The position numbers were made by a program, and so were the translations under genes. From CAYMTR01 sp964393405 (lineage in GTDB: Bacteria; Bacteroidota; Bacteroidia; Bacteroidales; Prolixibacteraceae), in contig CAYMTR010000008.1 in NCBI GenBank assembly GCA_964393405.1, positions 35,673 to 99,672 on the forward strand: a stretch of 64,000 bases of DNA. Reading direction: 5' to 3'. The notes beneath the pieces are model-generated. The model was not told where the DNA came from and searched no databases. It saw only the letters and a list, made by a program, of their open reading frames with translations. Position 1 is the stretch's first letter, and every line of letters starts with the position of its first letter. Shown in pieces: positions 1-8,568 of this stretch.

Positions 1-43
1 ATCTGATATCCAATCCTTTTCTGATTTTTATTGTTTTCGACAT
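1..43 (-). CDS. nqrA: Na+-translocating NADH:quinone reductase subunit A, N-terminal fragment
   Basis: Only the first 14 codons lie in the window. The minus strand from position 43 reads ATG then codons for MSKTIKIRKGLDIR, which matches my memory of the start of Bacteroidota NqrA (MSKTIKIRKGL). NqrA is the cytoplasmic subunit of the sodium-pumping NADH:ubiquinone/menaquinone oxidoreductase. The rest of the gene, and presumably nqrBCDEF, lies to the left. The call rests on 14 residues, so it is a recognition rather than a domain assignment. Confidence 0.7.
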   Translation of the reverse strand, partial: MSKTIKIRKGLDIR

Positions 44-74
44 TGCTGAATAATGTAATTATTTAAACGAGGCA

Positions 75-82
75 CAAATGTA
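75..82 (-). promoter_or_regulatory. putative -7 element of the nqrA promoter
   Basis: The minus strand reads TACATTTG, a full match to the Bacteroidota -7 consensus TAnnTTTG, 31 nt before the nqrA ATG. No TTTG is seen 19 nt upstream, so only half of the promoter is supported. Confidence 0.35.
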
Positions 83-334
83 ATTATTTAATTTTTGACT
101 TTTTCTGATAGGTTTTTAACTTTTTCAGTAATTTGTTAAAAGATTTTAAAATTACACTGAAAAATCAATAGATTAATGATATACACACTTTAAAAAGTCA
201 ATACAATTTAGTGAAAAATAAGATTATTAAGTTTTTTTTAAATATAATTTTTTAGTTCTTAGTACGTTAAACAAACTGTTGACAGAACCTTTCCTTAGTT
301 CAGGTTAAATATTAATTTTGTGTAAAAAAATTGC
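83..334. other. AT-rich divergent intergenic region
   Basis: This stretch between nqrA (minus) and the DUF5103 gene (plus) holds no ORF, tRNA or strong hairpin that I can see. A TAATTTTG box at 313-320 fits TAnnTTTG and would place a start site about 10 nt before the ATG at 335. No -33 box stands at the usual distance (a TTG lies at 279-281, too far away). Confidence 0.4.
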
Positions 335-1636
335 ATGGTTTTGAAAAGGCTTTCTATAATATTCTTGTTTATGACATTTTCTATCTCTTGTTTTTCTTTC
401 GAACTACCTGAGGTTATAAGCAATAAAGTTTTTTCTGACAATATTCGGACAGTGCAGTTGTACCGCGAAGGTTGGGACCTTTCTTCTCCGGTAATTACTT
501 TAAATAGCGACCAAAAACTTGCGTTTTCATTTGATGATCTTTCTGCCGAGGTTAAAAACTATTTTTACACTATCTACCATTGTGACAGGAACTGGAAAGT
601 ATCTTCTCTTTCCCAGCAGGAGTATCTCGATTCGTTTACTGAATATCCCTTAGAAGATTTTGAATTTGCTGTTGTTCCGCTTGTTAAGTATGTTAATTAC
701 TTTCTGAATTTTCCTAACGAGAATATAAGTTTCAAATATTCTGGCAACTATGCTATTGTAGTGTATGATAAGGATTCCCCGGAAGAACCGCTAATTACTT
801 GGAGGATGTATGTTGTTGAACCAATGGTTAATATTGATGCTAGAATTAGGAAGTCAATGTTTGATAAAGGTGAAGCCAATAACCAGGAAATTGATTTTGT
901 CATAGATCACAAAAATTTCCCAATTCAAAACCCTTCCCGCGATGTAAAGGTGGTTTTGATGCAGAACAGCCGCCACGATAATGCTATAACAAATCTTATC
1001 CCAATGTTTTCTGACGGCGAAAAGCTTGAATACGATTATAATGAGGGTAATTGTTTTAACGGTGAAAATGAGTTCCGTGATTTTGAGTTCCGAAATTACA
1101 AATATCCAAGTGAGGAGGTAAGCTCAATAACTTATCACAGACCGGTCTATCACGTTACTCTGTTGACCGACGAGTTAAGAACTCAGCAGAGGTATACTTT
1201 TGAGGAAGACTTAAACGGGCGTTACCATATTGAAACATACCAGTCTTCTTACCCTGATGTTGAAGCCGATTATATGTTTGTTCATTTCCGTCTCCCGATG
1301 GAAAATATTTTGCTCGGAGGGGGGGTCTATGTTTTTGGAGAATTAACTAATTGGCAATGTTCTAAGCAAAATGAAATGAAATGGAACATGGAAAAGAACC
1401 AATATGAGTTGACCTTACTTCTAAAACAGGGTTTTTACAATTATGCTTATGCCTGGAAAGATTTGACGGTGAATGAAATAAAAACATATCCTTTTGAGGG
1501 AAGCCACCACGAAACCGAAAATGATTACCAGATTTTTGTTTATTATGGAAGAGTTAACGATAGATATGACCGTTTAGTCGGATATCAGAAATTTAATTCG
1601 CTTATAAACAGAACATTCTCATCCGGGAGGTTTTAG
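335..1636 (+). CDS. DUF5103 domain-containing exported protein
   Basis: A 433-residue protein with an N-terminal signal peptide (hydrophobic residues about 5-20), then a beta-rich body recognisable as the DUF5103 family by its opening (DNIRTVQLYREGWDLSSPVI) and by YHCDRNW near residue 85. The family is widespread in Bacteroidota, and its function is not established. The C-terminal third (GGGVYVFGELTNWQC, then a long aromatic-rich segment) resembles an E-set/CBM48-like beta-sandwich that might bind a glycan or a protein partner; that is inference. It stands alone: nqrA diverges to its left and pruA follows after 338 bp with a hairpin in between. The ATG at 335 is preceded by an A/T-rich leader without a Shine-Dalgarno, which is normal for this phylum. 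Confidence 0.8.
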   Translation: MVLKRLSIIFLFMTFSISCFSFELPEVISNKVFSDNIRTVQLYREGWDLSSPVITLNSDQKLAFSFDDLSAEVKNYFYTIYHCDRNWKVSSLSQQEYLDSFTEYPLEDFEFAVVPLVKYVNYFLNFPNENISFKYSGNYAIVVYDKDSPEEPLITWRMYVVEPMVNIDARIRKSMFDKGEANNQEIDFVIDHKNFPIQNPSRDVKVVLMQNSRHDNAITNLIPMFSDGEKLEYDYNEGNCFNGENEFRDFEFRNYKYPSEEVSSITYHRPVYHVTLLTDELRTQQRYTFEEDLNGRYHIETYQSSYPDVEADYMFVHFRLPMENILLGGGVYVFGELTNWQCSKQNEMKWNMEKNQYELTLLLKQGFYNYAYAWKDLTVNEIKTYPFEGSHHETENDYQIFVYYGRVNDRYDRLVGYQKFNSLINRTFSSGRF

Positions 1637-1752
1637 ATTCCCCACATTTCCAGATTCAATTTTCTTTTAATGTTCATGTCCATTGATATAGGACTAATTT
1701 TAGGATATGTCAGAATATGGACAGCTTCTTAGCAGAACCCTACCAAAGCCGT

Positions 1753-1802
1753 ACCACATTCGTACTTTCTCCCTTTATTAAGGGAGAAAGTACGAATGTG
1801 GT
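1753..1802. repeat. perfect 23-bp inverted repeat (hairpin)
   Basis: ACCACATTCGTACTTTCTCC... at 1753-1775 is followed by the loop TATT and its exact reverse complement at 1780-1802. It lies in the 338-bp gap 1637-1974 between the DUF5103 gene and pruA, which otherwise holds no gene I can see. There is no T-run directly after the stem, so it is not a textbook terminator. It may be a REP/MITE-like element or a structured RNA end. A further partial copy of the arm end (CTATGTGGTA) lies at 1805-1814. Confidence 0.85.
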
Positions 1803-1974
1803 CCCTATGTGGTATAGCCCAAATATAGTTGGAGAGTGTTTGCAGGATATAACATTATATAGCCGTTTCCTTAATAAACATGAGTTTCATCGGTGATTTT
1901 TATTAGGATTTTTTAAAGCTGCAGGTTTTAAATTTGTATTAAACACTGTTGAGTAATAAAATAAATAACTTGAT

Positions 1975-3606
1975 ATGCTTAAAGGGTTTTTTAATGTGCC
2001 AGTTCCTAAAAATGAACCGGTTAAATCATATGCTCCGGGAAGTGCGGAAAGAAAAGATTTGAAAGAGATGATTAATATTCTTCTTTCTCAAGAGATTGAT
2101 ATTCCTATGTGTATAGGTGGAAAGGATGTGACGACTGATGAAAAAATCAGGGTTTTTCCGCCCCACGATTTCAATCATACACTGGGATATTACCATCAGG
2201 GAAACGAAAATCATGTTAAAGATGCGATCGATTCTGCTCTGGCAGCAAAAGATGAATGGAATAATGTTTCGTGGCAGCATAGGGCTGCAATTTTTCTAAA
2301 AGCCGCAGATCTTATTTCCGGACCTTATAGGTCTAAAATTAATGCAGCAACTATGCTTGGACAGTCAAAGAATGCTTATCAGGCTGAAATAGATTCTGCA
2401 TGTGAGATGGCTGACTTTCTAAGGTTTGGGGTTCATTGTATGACCGAAATATACAAAATGCAGCCTGAATCTTCCCCCGGTATCTGGAATTATAACGAAT
2501 TCAGACCACTCGAAGGTTTTGTTTATGCCCTTACACCTTTCAATTTTACTTCAATAGCAGGGAATCTTCCTGCATCCCCGGCAATGATGGGCAACGTAGT
2601 TGTTTGGAAGCCGTCAAAAACTGCAGTTTATTCAGCTGCTGTTTTAATGGAAATATACAAAGAGGCAGGTTTGCCTGATGGGGTTATTAACCTTGTTTTT
2701 GTTTCAGGACCGGTAGCTGCAAAAGTTGTTCTTACTCATCCTGATTTTGCGGGAATACACTTTACTGGTTCAACTGAAGTATTTCAAAATATCTGGAAGA
2801 CGATTGGCGAAAATATTTACAGATATAAATCTTATCCGAGAATTGTGGGAGAGACAGGAGGTAAGGATTTCATTTTTGCTGATCCTACTTCTGATGTCAA
2901 AAAACTTGCTACTGCCTTTGTCCGCGGATCCTTTGAGTACCAAGGACAAAAATGTTCTGCAGCTTCGAGGGTGTATATTCCTGAATCTATATGGGAAGAG
3001 TTTTGGAAACTTTCAAAAGTACAGCTCGATGAGATTAAGATTGGAACGCCAGAAGATTTTACAAACTTTATGAATGCTGTGATTGATGAAAGCTCATTTG
3101 ATAAGTTGAAAGGGTTTATTGATAATGCCAGAAACACGGCAGATGCAGAAGTTATATACGGCGGAGGATGCAATAAAACAATGGGCTATTTTATTCAACC
3201 CACGGTCATTCTTGCTAAAAAACCGGATTATATTACCATGAAGGAAGAATTGTTTGGTCCTGTAGTTACGGTGTATATTTATAAAGATGAAGAATTAGAT
3301 AAAACGCTTGATATTCTTGACAAAACTTCGATTTACGCACTTACCGGGGCTATTTTTTCTCAAAACCGATATAATATCGAAAAGATGGCCAAAAAGCTGG
3401 AGAACACTGCGGGAAATTTCTACATAAACGATAAACCGACAGGAGCAGTAGTGGGGCAGCAGCCTTTTGGAGGAGCCAGAGGTTCAGGCACTAATGATAA
3501 AGCAGGGTCTGTATTCAACTTTTTGAGATGGGTGTCGATAAGGACAATAAAGGAAACATTTGTTGCTGCTGAGCATTTTAGCTATCCGAATTTTCAACCC
3601 GATTGA
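1975..3606 (+). CDS. pruA: L-glutamate gamma-semialdehyde dehydrogenase (1-pyrroline-5-carboxylate dehydrogenase)
   Basis: A 543-residue NAD+-dependent aldehyde dehydrogenase of the P5CDH group, which oxidises glutamate semialdehyde to glutamate in proline (and arginine/ornithine) catabolism. The catalytic cysteine is Cys327 in YQGQKCSAASR and the general base is Glu293 in VGETGGKDF. Length and the C-terminal GGARGSGTNDKAG...FLRW segment match the monofunctional bacterial and mitochondrial P5CDH type. There is no fused proline dehydrogenase domain, so PutA activity would have to be split. It is monocistronic here: a hairpin region lies before it and about 200 bp separate it from the next gene. 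Confidence 0.95.
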   Translation: MLKGFFNVPVPKNEPVKSYAPGSAERKDLKEMINILLSQEIDIPMCIGGKDVTTDEKIRVFPPHDFNHTLGYYHQGNENHVKDAIDSALAAKDEWNNVSWQHRAAIFLKAADLISGPYRSKINAATMLGQSKNAYQAEIDSACEMADFLRFGVHCMTEIYKMQPESSPGIWNYNEFRPLEGFVYALTPFNFTSIAGNLPASPAMMGNVVVWKPSKTAVYSAAVLMEIYKEAGLPDGVINLVFVSGPVAAKVVLTHPDFAGIHFTGSTEVFQNIWKTIGENIYRYKSYPRIVGETGGKDFIFADPTSDVKKLATAFVRGSFEYQGQKCSAASRVYIPESIWEEFWKLSKVQLDEIKIGTPEDFTNFMNAVIDESSFDKLKGFIDNARNTADAEVIYGGGCNKTMGYFIQPTVILAKKPDYITMKEELFGPVVTVYIYKDEELDKTLDILDKTSIYALTGAIFSQNRYNIEKMAKKLENTAGNFYINDKPTGAVVGQQPFGGARGSGTNDKAGSVFNFLRWVSIRTIKETFVAAEHFSYPNFQPD

Positions 3607-3738
3607 GTTGTATCTGATTGGAAATTAATAATAACAGATGAATTTTTGTTATGTGCTCCCCATAAAAATAACAAGTATATGGGATGTGGATAATTTTGTG
3701 TTTTAAATAAAATCAATAATTCAAAAACATTATTAACC

Positions 3739-3772
3739 TTTGAATGTTGGGTGAGCAAATTTATTAGTTTTG
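3739..3772 (+). promoter_or_regulatory. putative promoter of the divIC-like gene
   Basis: TTTG at 3739-3742 and TAGTTTTG (TAnnTTTG) at 3765-3772 with a 22-nt spacer, slightly longer than the usual 19-21. It lies 31 nt upstream of the ATG at 3803. Confidence 0.4.
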
Positions 3773-3802
3773 TATTTGCTTATGAATAATTAAACAGGTT
3801 TA

Positions 3803-4102
3803 ATGAAACAGCAGATTCTTCAATTTTTAAACAAGTATAAAATATATATTGGCATTATATTGTTTTTTCTTGTGTGGATGCTGTTTTTTGATGAATTCAA
3901 CTGGGTACGTGTAAACAGAGATAAGCATAAGCTCAAGAATATGAAAAAAGAAGCTGTTTATCTTGAAGAAAAAATTGCTAAAGACAAAGCCCGGATTAAA
4001 GCATTAAAGACTGACACTACTGAACTCGAGAGATTTGCGCGAGAGGAATATTTTATGAAAAAAACGAATGAAGATATTTTCATAATCATTGAAGATGAAT
4101 GA
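3803..4102 (+). CDS. FtsB/DivIC-family septum formation initiator
   Basis: A 99-residue bitopic membrane protein: a short cytoplasmic N-terminus, one transmembrane helix (about residues 15-32) and a periplasmic coiled coil (about 38-75, heptads such as LKNMKKEAVYLEEKI). The conserved DivIC-family ending ELERFAREEYFMKKTNEDIF follows. In the divisome such proteins bridge FtsL and FtsQ. The gene overlaps the next one by 4 bp (ATGA at 4099-4102), so the two are probably translationally coupled, although their functions are not obviously linked. Confidence 0.88.
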   Translation: MKQQILQFLNKYKIYIGIILFFLVWMLFFDEFNWVRVNRDKHKLKNMKKEAVYLEEKIAKDKARIKALKTDTTELERFAREEYFMKKTNEDIFIIIEDE

Positions 4103-5205
4103 AACCTTTCAGAACTAAGATATATCTGTTGCTTTTTTTTATGCTGATACTTTTAAGTATCAGTTCCTATTCTCAAGAAAAGGGGTCTTCTACTTTCTTT
4201 TACAGTTTAAATTACCGAACGGGTGAAAACAAGCCTCATCGCGAGGTAATTAAGAATTTAATGTACCCGTATAAGGGTTTTGATTTGAAATTTGGATGGC
4301 AGACCGGAGGAAACCGCGATTGGGAGGTGGCTTATCGTTACCCTAGTCTGGGGCTTGGATTGAATTGGAATACTTTTGATACAAAAATACTTGGAGAGCC
4401 TGTTGCTGCTTATTTTTATACAAATTTTCCTCAGATTACGACTGATTGGTTCAGGGTTGACCTTGAGGTTGATTTAGGAATGTCGTACGGAATTAATCCG
4501 TATGATAAAGTTACAAATCCAAGCAATATGGCTACGGGTTCAAGCCTAAATGCATTTTTTGGCATCTATCTTGAACAATCTTTTCATGTTGCTCCCAGGG
4601 TCGATTTTTTTGTTAGTGAAGGACTTACTCATTATTCAAATGGGGCAATAGGTTGGCCTAACCTTGGTTTGAATATTCCATCGCTGAAATTCGGATTCAG
4701 ACATTATTATGAAAAACCAAAGTATGTGAATAAAGGTAAAAAGATAGAGTTTGACCGTAACTTTCAGTTGAACACATATATAGGCTTTGGGTCAAAGAAA
4801 TTGTTTGCTCCAACTCCAACATACAGAGAGATTTTAATATCGCCGTCACTTTATTATCGGCTAAGTTATAAGCGAAGATTGGGATTAGGATTTGAAGTGG
4901 CTTATAACGAATCAAAACAGGGCTTGAGGTTCTGGGACCCATACGAACCTAAGGAGCTTATTACTTACGCTGTTCATTTATCTCACGAATATTTAATTGA
5001 AAAATTTACCATTTTAGCGCAACTTGGCTTATATCTTGGAGAATCTCCATCAGATTATAATATTAACGGCTACTATATTTATGAAAGGCTTGGTCTGGGA
5101 TATTACTTATTTAAGAACACAAGACTTACTCTATGTCTTAAGGCTCACTATATTAAGGCTGAATTTGTGGAATTCGGACTAGCCTATGATATAAATTTCA
5201 ATTAG
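4099..5205 (+). CDS. acyloxyacyl hydrolase (PagL-like lipid A deacylase), outer membrane
   Basis: A 368-residue protein with a signal peptide (to about residue 25) and an amphipathic beta-strand pattern ending in an aromatic strand (LAYDINFN), as expected for a beta-barrel. The segment THYSNGAIGWPNLG carries the PagL-type His-x-Ser-Asn active-site motif (His178, Ser180). PagL-family enzymes remove an acyl chain from lipid A in the outer membrane. It is longer than PagL of Pseudomonas (about 170 residues), as is usual for Bacteroidota members, and has an extra C-terminal half of unknown role. The start ATG overlaps the stop of the DivIC-like gene. Confidence 0.8.
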   Translation: MKPFRTKIYLLLFFMLILLSISSYSQEKGSSTFFYSLNYRTGENKPHREVIKNLMYPYKGFDLKFGWQTGGNRDWEVAYRYPSLGLGLNWNTFDTKILGEPVAAYFYTNFPQITTDWFRVDLEVDLGMSYGINPYDKVTNPSNMATGSSLNAFFGIYLEQSFHVAPRVDFFVSEGLTHYSNGAIGWPNLGLNIPSLKFGFRHYYEKPKYVNKGKKIEFDRNFQLNTYIGFGSKKLFAPTPTYREILISPSLYYRLSYKRRLGLGFEVAYNESKQGLRFWDPYEPKELITYAVHLSHEYLIEKFTILAQLGLYLGESPSDYNINGYYIYERLGLGYYLFKNTRLTLCLKAHYIKAEFVEFGLAYDINFN

Positions 5206-5237
5206 GAATATTTAATCGCCGATTATTTCAAAATCAA

Positions 5238-5268
5238 TTTGTTTTATTGCATAATTTTTCTATCTTGC
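5238..5268 (+). promoter_or_regulatory. Bacteroidota-type promoter of yqgE
   Basis: TTTG at 5238-5241, exactly 19 nt of spacer, then TATCTTGC from 5261, a near match to TAnnTTTG. The predicted start site is about 15 nt before the yqgE ATG at 5289. Confidence 0.6.
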
Positions 5269-5288
5269 TTTTAGAATAAATTATTGTA

Positions 5289-5876
5289 ATGGATTTAAAC
5301 TTAGGCATATTCAGAATAAAGACCAATAATGTAGCTCCTAAAAAGGGGAGAATACTTATTGCAGAACCATTTTTGCCTGGCAGTTATTTTAATCGTTCAA
5401 TAGTATTTTTGGTAAGTCATGATAAGGATGGATCTGTTGGTTTTATTCTGAATAAGCCTATTGATTTTTCAGTTATTGGTTTTGAGGAGGAGTTTCCGGG
5501 GTCTACAGATAAACTATATGTTGGAGGACCGGTGAATATTGAATCGGTATATTACATCCATACACTAGGAGAATTGATACCCAATAGTATACATATTTTT
5601 GAAGACCTATATTGGGGAGGTGATTTTGATACTTTAAAGCAGCTTTTCAACTCCGGGGCAATAGATAAGAAAAAAGTGAGATTTTTCCTGGGTTATTCAG
5701 GATGGGATAAGGGCCAGTTGAAAGAAGAGCTTGATGAAGATTCATGGCTTGTTTCTGACATCAGTATCGAAATGGTTATGGAAACGAAGGAAGAGTTATG
5801 GGTTGAGATGGTAAAGAAGCTTGGTGGTAAATACTCTTTATGGGAGAACTATCCTGAGAATCCAAGCTTGAACTGA
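5289..5876 (+). CDS. yqgE: YqgE/AlgH family protein (UPF0301)
   Basis: A 195-residue soluble protein of the YqgE/AlgH family. Hallmarks are GRILIAEPFLPGSYFNRSIVFL near the start, GFILNKP, the VGGPV motif near residue 80 and FLGYSGWDKGQLKEEL near residue 135. The family's biochemical role is unknown; AlgH was named from alginate regulation in Pseudomonas. It converges with the aminotransferase gene with no gap: its TGA ends at 5876 and the neighbour's stop begins at 5877 on the other strand. Confidence 0.93.
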   Translation: MDLNLGIFRIKTNNVAPKKGRILIAEPFLPGSYFNRSIVFLVSHDKDGSVGFILNKPIDFSVIGFEEEFPGSTDKLYVGGPVNIESVYYIHTLGELIPNSIHIFEDLYWGGDFDTLKQLFNSGAIDKKKVRFFLGYSGWDKGQLKEELDEDSWLVSDISIEMVMETKEELWVEMVKKLGGKYSLWENYPENPSLN

Positions 5877-6677
5877 TTATTTATTGATATATTTTTTCAG
5901 AATTCTGGCAATAAGTAAATTTCTGACATCGCTGAAGTAGCGTTGTTTGTCAATTCCTGTAACAGTGTATATGCCATAGCTTCCTGCAACTATTATTTCC
6001 TTGGAATTTATTAGTTCTTCAGTCCTGATGAAGTTTTTTTCAATTACGGGAAGTTTCATTGATTTTAGTTCCTCGATTATAATATCCCTCATAATCCATG
6101 GATTACACCCTGTATTTGTTGAAGGTGTTACAACGTGATCTTCTTCAATAAAAAAAATATTTCCCAGATAAGATTCAGTAATTGAGTTTTTTGAGTTAAG
6201 AATAAAGCCATCATCGGCCTTGTTGCAGATAATGTCGTTTAATATCAATTTTTTGAATTCATCTGAAACAGAAGGCAGGTTGGCTGATTCACCTATCGGT
6301 TTTGTTATGTTGGTACAAACAATACAATTTTCGAGAATCTTTCCGATACTGAAAAGATAAGGGTCGGGTTCAATCTTTATAGATTCTTCTACTTCTTCTG
6401 TTTCTAAATTTTTATTGAAAGAAATGATGCAACGGGCAGTTTTGTAGTATCTGCTTTTTACAACTAATTTTTTCAATTCTTTTTTTAAGTTATCTGCTTC
6501 ATAATCATTTAAAAAAACAGATTTAATCTGATAAATATCCAGAAGGCTTTTTAATCTTGAAAGAGTTTCATTGTAAAAAATTATTTCAGTGCCGTTTATA
6601 AAAAAGGTTTCTTCAAACCCATATTTAGTTGGGTATTTAAGATTATTTGGTGCCGATTTGAGTAATTCTTCAGTCAT
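5877..6677 (-). CDS. PLP-dependent class IV aminotransferase (BCAT/aminodeoxychorismate lyase superfamily)
   Basis: A 266-residue fold-type IV PLP enzyme. The C-terminal half carries the class signature in altered form: DEFKKLILNDI probably supplies the PLP lysine, followed by DDGFILNSKNSITESYLGNIFFIEEDHVVTPS and then TGCNPWIMRDIII. It could be a branched-chain or D-amino-acid aminotransferase, or an aminodeoxychorismate lyase (PabC). The weak conservation and lack of pabB or ilv neighbours prevent a choice. It is followed upstream by holA (21 bp away) and may share its transcript. Confidence 0.75.
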   Translation of the reverse strand: MTEELLKSAPNNLKYPTKYGFEETFFINGTEIIFYNETLSRLKSLLDIYQIKSVFLNDYEADNLKKELKKLVVKSRYYKTARCIISFNKNLETEEVEESIKIEPDPYLFSIGKILENCIVCTNITKPIGESANLPSVSDEFKKLILNDIICNKADDGFILNSKNSITESYLGNIFFIEEDHVVTPSTNTGCNPWIMRDIIIEELKSMKLPVIEKNFIRTEELINSKEIIVAGSYGIYTVTGIDKQRYFSDVRNLLIARILKKYINK

Positions 6678-6698
6678 TTAAAACGCTTGATAAATCTA

Positions 6699-7700
6699 TT
6701 AATGCAGTATTTTAAAAATTAGTTCCCTTTGAAGTTCTGCCTCGGAAGAAGTTCCGTTTTCAACTCCTTTTGATTTCATGTCATATTCGCGGAGAAGAGA
6801 AATTATTTCTACAAGTTTCTTTGGATTATAATTATTGATTGCCTTTACGTAGTCATCAGCAAAATATGGAGAAACACCGGTAACTTTTATGATGCTGTTT
6901 TTTGATTTGTCGGTCATAAGGTGGACCTTCAATAATTTATTGAAATAAGGGAAAAGCAAAGAAATAGTTTTGACAAGAGGATTATTTTTCAGGTTGTTGT
7001 TGAAATGATTTATAATCTTATTCGCTTTCAGAATATTCTTTTCAGCGATAGCTTTCTGAAGTTCAAAAATATTATAGTCTTTACTTATGCCAATGTTTTT
7101 TTCAATATCTGAAGGAGTAATTGTGCTTCCGGAGGGAAGCAGAATCATCAGTTTGTCGATTTCGTTGCTCACCTTACTGATTTCAGTTCCAAGAAATTCT
7201 GCAAGCATTGAGGCACTTTGAGGTTGAATTACGTAACCATTATCAGAGCAATAGTTATTAATCCATGTTATTAGTTGGTTCTCGTATATCTTAGGAGATT
7301 CAAATAAAACTCCGACACTATCTACTCCTTTTACCCCTTTTCTCCTTTTATCGAGACTAGCGTATTTATGGCAAATGACAAGTATTGTAGAACTTACGAC
7401 ATTTTCGATATATTTTTCAAGAAATTCAGGTAGTTCTTTAAACGATTGAGCTTCTTTAAGAATAATAACCTGGCTTGAAGACATCATTGGGAAGCGTCGA
7501 GTAATTGTCATCAATGAATTATAATCTACATCTTTACCATAGAGAATAGTTTGATTGAAACCCTTTTCTGCTTCAGAAAGGACATTGTCTTCGATATAAT
7601 CTGAGATTTTATCAATATAATACGGTTCTTCACCCATTAGCAGATAGATTGGGTGGTATATTTTTTTCTTAAGGTTGCTAATAATATCTTTATATGTCAT
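6699..7700 (-). CDS. holA: DNA polymerase III subunit delta
   Basis: A 333-residue clamp-loader delta subunit. The N-terminal domain begins YKDIISNLKKKIYHPIYLLMGEEPYYIDKISDYI, the usual delta opening, with the AAA+-like fold lacking a working P-loop. The lid and collar domains follow (about 140-330), including ELQKAIAEKNILKANKII. Delta opens the beta clamp during loading. Its ATG overlaps the stop of the AMP nucleosidase gene by 4 bp, so the two are coupled. Confidence 0.92.
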   Translation of the reverse strand: MTYKDIISNLKKKIYHPIYLLMGEEPYYIDKISDYIEDNVLSEAEKGFNQTILYGKDVDYNSLMTITRRFPMMSSSQVIILKEAQSFKELPEFLEKYIENVVSSTILVICHKYASLDKRRKGVKGVDSVGVLFESPKIYENQLITWINNYCSDNGYVIQPQSASMLAEFLGTEISKVSNEIDKLMILLPSGSTITPSDIEKNIGISKDYNIFELQKAIAEKNILKANKIINHFNNNLKNNPLVKTISLLFPYFNKLLKVHLMTDKSKNSIIKVTGVSPYFADDYVKAINNYNPKKLVEIISLLREYDMKSKGVENGTSSEAELQRELIFKILH

Positions 7701-8476
7701 TCATCGAAAAATTTAAGGTGTTTAACCGATTGTCCATTATCACGCAGGAGTTTCATTGAATCGATTCCAATTTGGAGATGGTCGTCAGCAAATTTGGCAG
7801 TTACAGATTGATCGCTTTTTTCAGTTTTTACGCCAGTTGAAATCATAGGTTGGTCGGAAATAAGTAAAAGTGCTCCTGTAGGTATTTCGTTTGCAAATCC
7901 AGTTACAAATATAGTTGCAGTTTCCATGTCAATAGCCATTGCTCGGGTTTTGCTCAGATACTTTTTAAATCTGCTGTCGTACTCCCAGACTCTTTTATTT
8001 GTGGTGAAGACAACTCCTGTATAATAATCCCGGTTATGATCTCTGATGGCTGAAGAAACAGCGCGTTGCAAGCTAAAAGCAGGAAGTGCAGGGACTTCAG
8101 GGGGCAGATAATCGTCAGAAGTACCATCATGTCGGATAGCAGCAATAGGAAGTATCAGGTCTCCAACTTCATTCTTGACTTTAAGCCCACCGCATTTACC
8201 GAGAAAAAGCACTGCTTTAGGAAAAATTGAGCTAAGCAGATCCATGACAGTAGCTGCATTCGGACTTCCCATTCCAAAGTTAAGGATAGTAATATTTTCA
8301 GCAGTTGCGCTTGGCATATTACGCTCTTCACCTTCGATTTCGACGTTCATTTTTTCGGCAAACATTTCAACGTAATGCTGAAAATTTGTCAGCAAAATAT
8401 ATTTTCCGAATTTCTCAAGAGGAACTCCGGTATATCGGGGTAGCCAGTTGGCAACAATTTCTTCTTTAGTCTTCAT
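7697..8476 (-). CDS. amn: AMP nucleosidase
   Basis: A 259-residue enzyme of the nucleoside phosphorylase fold that cleaves AMP to adenine and ribose 5-phosphate. Landmarks are NFGMGSPNAATVMDLLSSIFPKAVLFLGKCGGLK, the substrate-binding block AMAIDMETATIFVTGF near residue 170, and LLLISDQPM. The reading frame is open to 8608, but the ATG at 8476 (MKTKEEIVANWLPRY) is chosen. It starts at the conserved N-terminus, and the longer version would run 40 bp into the divergently transcribed gene at 8569. It is the short Bacteroidota type, without the N-terminal domain of E. coli Amn. A TATTTTTG -7 box lies on the minus strand at 8503-8510. Confidence 0.92.
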   Translation of the reverse strand: MKTKEEIVANWLPRYTGVPLEKFGKYILLTNFQHYVEMFAEKMNVEIEGEERNMPSATAENITILNFGMGSPNAATVMDLLSSIFPKAVLFLGKCGGLKVKNEVGDLILPIAAIRHDGTSDDYLPPEVPALPAFSLQRAVSSAIRDHNRDYYTGVVFTTNKRVWEYDSRFKKYLSKTRAMAIDMETATIFVTGFANEIPTGALLLISDQPMISTGVKTEKSDQSVTAKFADDHLQIGIDSMKLLRDNGQSVKHLKFFDE

Positions 8477-8568
8477 TTTCAATTTTGATTTGAAAGTAAC
8501 AACAAAAATACAAATATTGAAATAAGCCATTATCCAAATTTTGTTAGATTTGATCAAATTTGAATTAA

